Part shown: piece after piece, positions 62,949 through 64,000 of the stretch
Numbering within the stretch: the first letter of the stretch is position 1
Layout: each line of letters opens with the position of its first letter
The notes under the pieces: generated by a model
Database searches by the model: none
What the model saw: only the letters and a program-made list of their open reading frames with translations
What the model was told of the DNA's origin: nothing
NCBI GenBank assembly: GCA_944392535.1
Contig: CALXWY010000003.1
Coordinates: 124,001-188,000 of the forward strand
DNA length: 64,000 nt
Source: an uncultured Alphaproteobacteria bacterium
Lineage (GTDB): Bacteria > Pseudomonadota > Alphaproteobacteria > Rs-D84
Direction of reading: 5' to 3'
Translations under genes and position numbers: made by a program

Positions 62949-63795
62949 CGAAAAACATATTCCGGTATTACTGGATGCGGTTATGGCCGCATTGGGTGAT
63001 ATTAATGGCAAATCAGTTGTTGATGCAACATTTGGGGCCGGCGGATATTCCCAGGCGTTCTTGTCGGCGGGCGCAACAGTAACCGCGTTTGATCGTGATT
63101 CAAATGTTGTTGGTGATGCCCGTGTGCTGTCGGATAAATTTGGGTCCAGATTTGAATTTGTGCCCCGCCCTTTTTCACATATTGCCGAATTACAGAATAC
63201 GTATGATGCAATCGTTTTTGATTTGGGTATATCTTCTATGCAGATTGATGTTGCATCGCGCGGATTTTCGTTTCGGTTTGACGGGCCGTTGGATATGCGT
63301 ATGTCGGATAATGGGATTACAGCATCAGAATTAATTATTAATACGCCTGTGGAACAATTGGCAAAAATATTGCGTGATTACGGTGATATAAAAAATGCCA
63401 CACGTTTGGCGCGTATAATTCATGATGCGGCCCCACAAACAACATTTGAATTAAAATCTTTGATTCATGATTCACGTGATGTTGCCCCTGTGTTCCAAGC
63501 GTTGCGTATTGCGGTTAATGACGAATTAGGTGAACTGGAACGCGCATTGGATGCGGTACCCAAAAGACTGAATCCTGGGGGCAAATGTATTTGTGTTACA
63601 TTTCATTCAACCGAAGACAGAATTGTAAAAAACACATTTCGTAAATGGACCAGCGTATCTGGTGACCCACGATTGCCAGATACAAACAGCGCACCATTTA
63701 CATTAATAAAGACGATGCGGCCTGATGATGCGGAAACACAACATAATCCACGTGCGCGCAGCGCGCACATGCGCGGTGTGATAAAATCATATTGA
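62935..63795 (+). CDS. rsmH: 16S rRNA m4C1402 methyltransferase RsmH
   Basis: 286 residues (start TTG at 62935 or 62941; both overlap dnaE). SAM motif VDATFGAGGYSQAFL, DLGISSMQID, the RFDGPLDMRM block, and CVTFHSTEDRIVK. Methylates the 30S decoding centre. Usually it heads the dcw cluster after mraZ and is followed by ftsL. Here it follows dnaE and no ftsL follows. Confidence 0.95.
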   Translation: MKLNNEKHIPVLLDAVMAALGDINGKSVVDATFGAGGYSQAFLSAGATVTAFDRDSNVVGDARVLSDKFGSRFEFVPRPFSHIAELQNTYDAIVFDLGISSMQIDVASRGFSFRFDGPLDMRMSDNGITASELIINTPVEQLAKILRDYGDIKNATRLARIIHDAAPQTTFELKSLIHDSRDVAPVFQALRIAVNDELGELERALDAVPKRLNPGGKCICVTFHSTEDRIVKNTFRKWTSVSGDPRLPDTNSAPFTLIKTMRPDDAETQHNPRARSAHMRGVIKSY

Positions 63796-63858
63796 CCATG
63801 TAATAAAAAATTGTGTACGATTATTCAAACACAATGAAAAATTCAAGGGGAACTTGCC

Positions 63859-64000
63859 ATGTTAACAAGATTTTTACCAGTATTTGTATTAATGTTGGGG
63901 GTGCTTGGCATTAGTGCTGCGGACGCCGTATGCCCAGTGTGTACCGTTGCCGTTGGTGCCGGACTGGAAGGTATGCGTTTACTGGGCGTTGACGATGTTA
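63859..64000 (+). CDS. Membrane protein with CPVC motif (partial)
   Basis: 47 codons, running off the right edge. Signal or first helix (FLPVFVLMLGVLGIS), then VCPVCTVAVGAGLEGMRLLGVDD, typical of a family of multi-pass membrane proteins with CPVCTVAVGAG at the N-terminus and unknown function. AAGGGG ribosome site. Confidence 0.65.
   Translation, partial: MLTRFLPVFVLMLGVLGISAADAVCPVCTVAVGAGLEGMRLLGVDDV

Overview
The window is a gene-dense bacterial chromosome segment of fairly low GC. It is best explained as an alphaproteobacterium with a reduced genome, probably from an uncultured, host- or gut-associated, oxygen-poor lineage. Evidence for the class: a circularly permuted, two-piece tmRNA gene; proteins of the DUF1013/TrcR and DUF2155 types; an AddA-type recombination helicase; and ruvB followed by ybgC-tolQRA. 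Rubrerythrin and GdhA-type glutamate dehydrogenase suggest microaerobic or anaerobic, amino-acid-linked metabolism. Lineage-specific Cys-rich secreted proteins are a further inference towards gut alphaproteobacteria. I could not run any search, so the taxonomy is an inference.

Layout. 0-6 kb: a degenerate alpha/beta hydrolase, ruvB, an HD nucleotidase, ybgC-tolQRA, RNase P RNA and a broken Cys-rich surface-protein gene. 6-18 kb: secA, tadA/rsmD, rplY, dnaK behind a heat-shock-like promoter, phosphofructokinase, a LysM envelope protein, tRNA-Gly and glutamate dehydrogenase. 18-26 kb: an rpsP-rimM-trmD-rplS operon interrupted by four small unknown ORFs, then envelope proteins, tsaD, two tandem papain-like paralogues and xseA. 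26-34 kb: PAP2 phosphatase, recN, AddA split into helicase and nuclease proteins, a coiled-coil membrane protein and a decayed patch holding a ruvB fragment. 34-44 kb: tmk, rpoD, trcR, cysS, a fused accD-accA, an IHF/HU gene, peroxiredoxin, an alkyltransferase-like protein and a GH108 muramidase. 44-52 kb: an outer-membrane barrel, amiC, prfB with its programmed frameshift, and a tRNA-Arg locus with duplicated 3' end. 52-64 kb: rubrerythrin, obgE, ssrA, a Lon lacking its protease domain, tsaB-rimI, a PIF1-like helicase, tRNA-Met, dnaE and rsmH.

The most unusual content is a family of four structured RNAs (26.9, 44.6, 50.7 and 59.35 kb). Each lies between a promoter or promoter-like region and a start codon and ends in a terminator-like hairpin 20-45 nt before that start. 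They share an architecture although their helices differ in sequence: two nested helices change by compensating substitutions, an internal hairpin strand is repeated after the outer helix so that it can form an 8-9 bp pseudoknot, and that pseudoknot overlaps the terminator stem. This looks like a riboswitch-type attenuator of a class I do not recognise. It precedes a PAP2 lipid phosphatase, an outer-membrane barrel and two near-identical copies of a 76-residue XRE regulator. Both XRE-RNA cassettes sit directly after tRNA genes, and one abuts a 53-bp duplication of the tRNA-Arg 3' end, which suggests a small tRNA-targeted mobile unit.

Stable-RNA genes here share promoters of the form TTGCAW-N16/17-TATAAT, read by an RpoD with unusual residues in region 2.4. 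Several proteins keep a family fold but have lost catalytic residues or whole domains (hydrolase, Lon, APH-like kinase), as expected in a streamlining genome.
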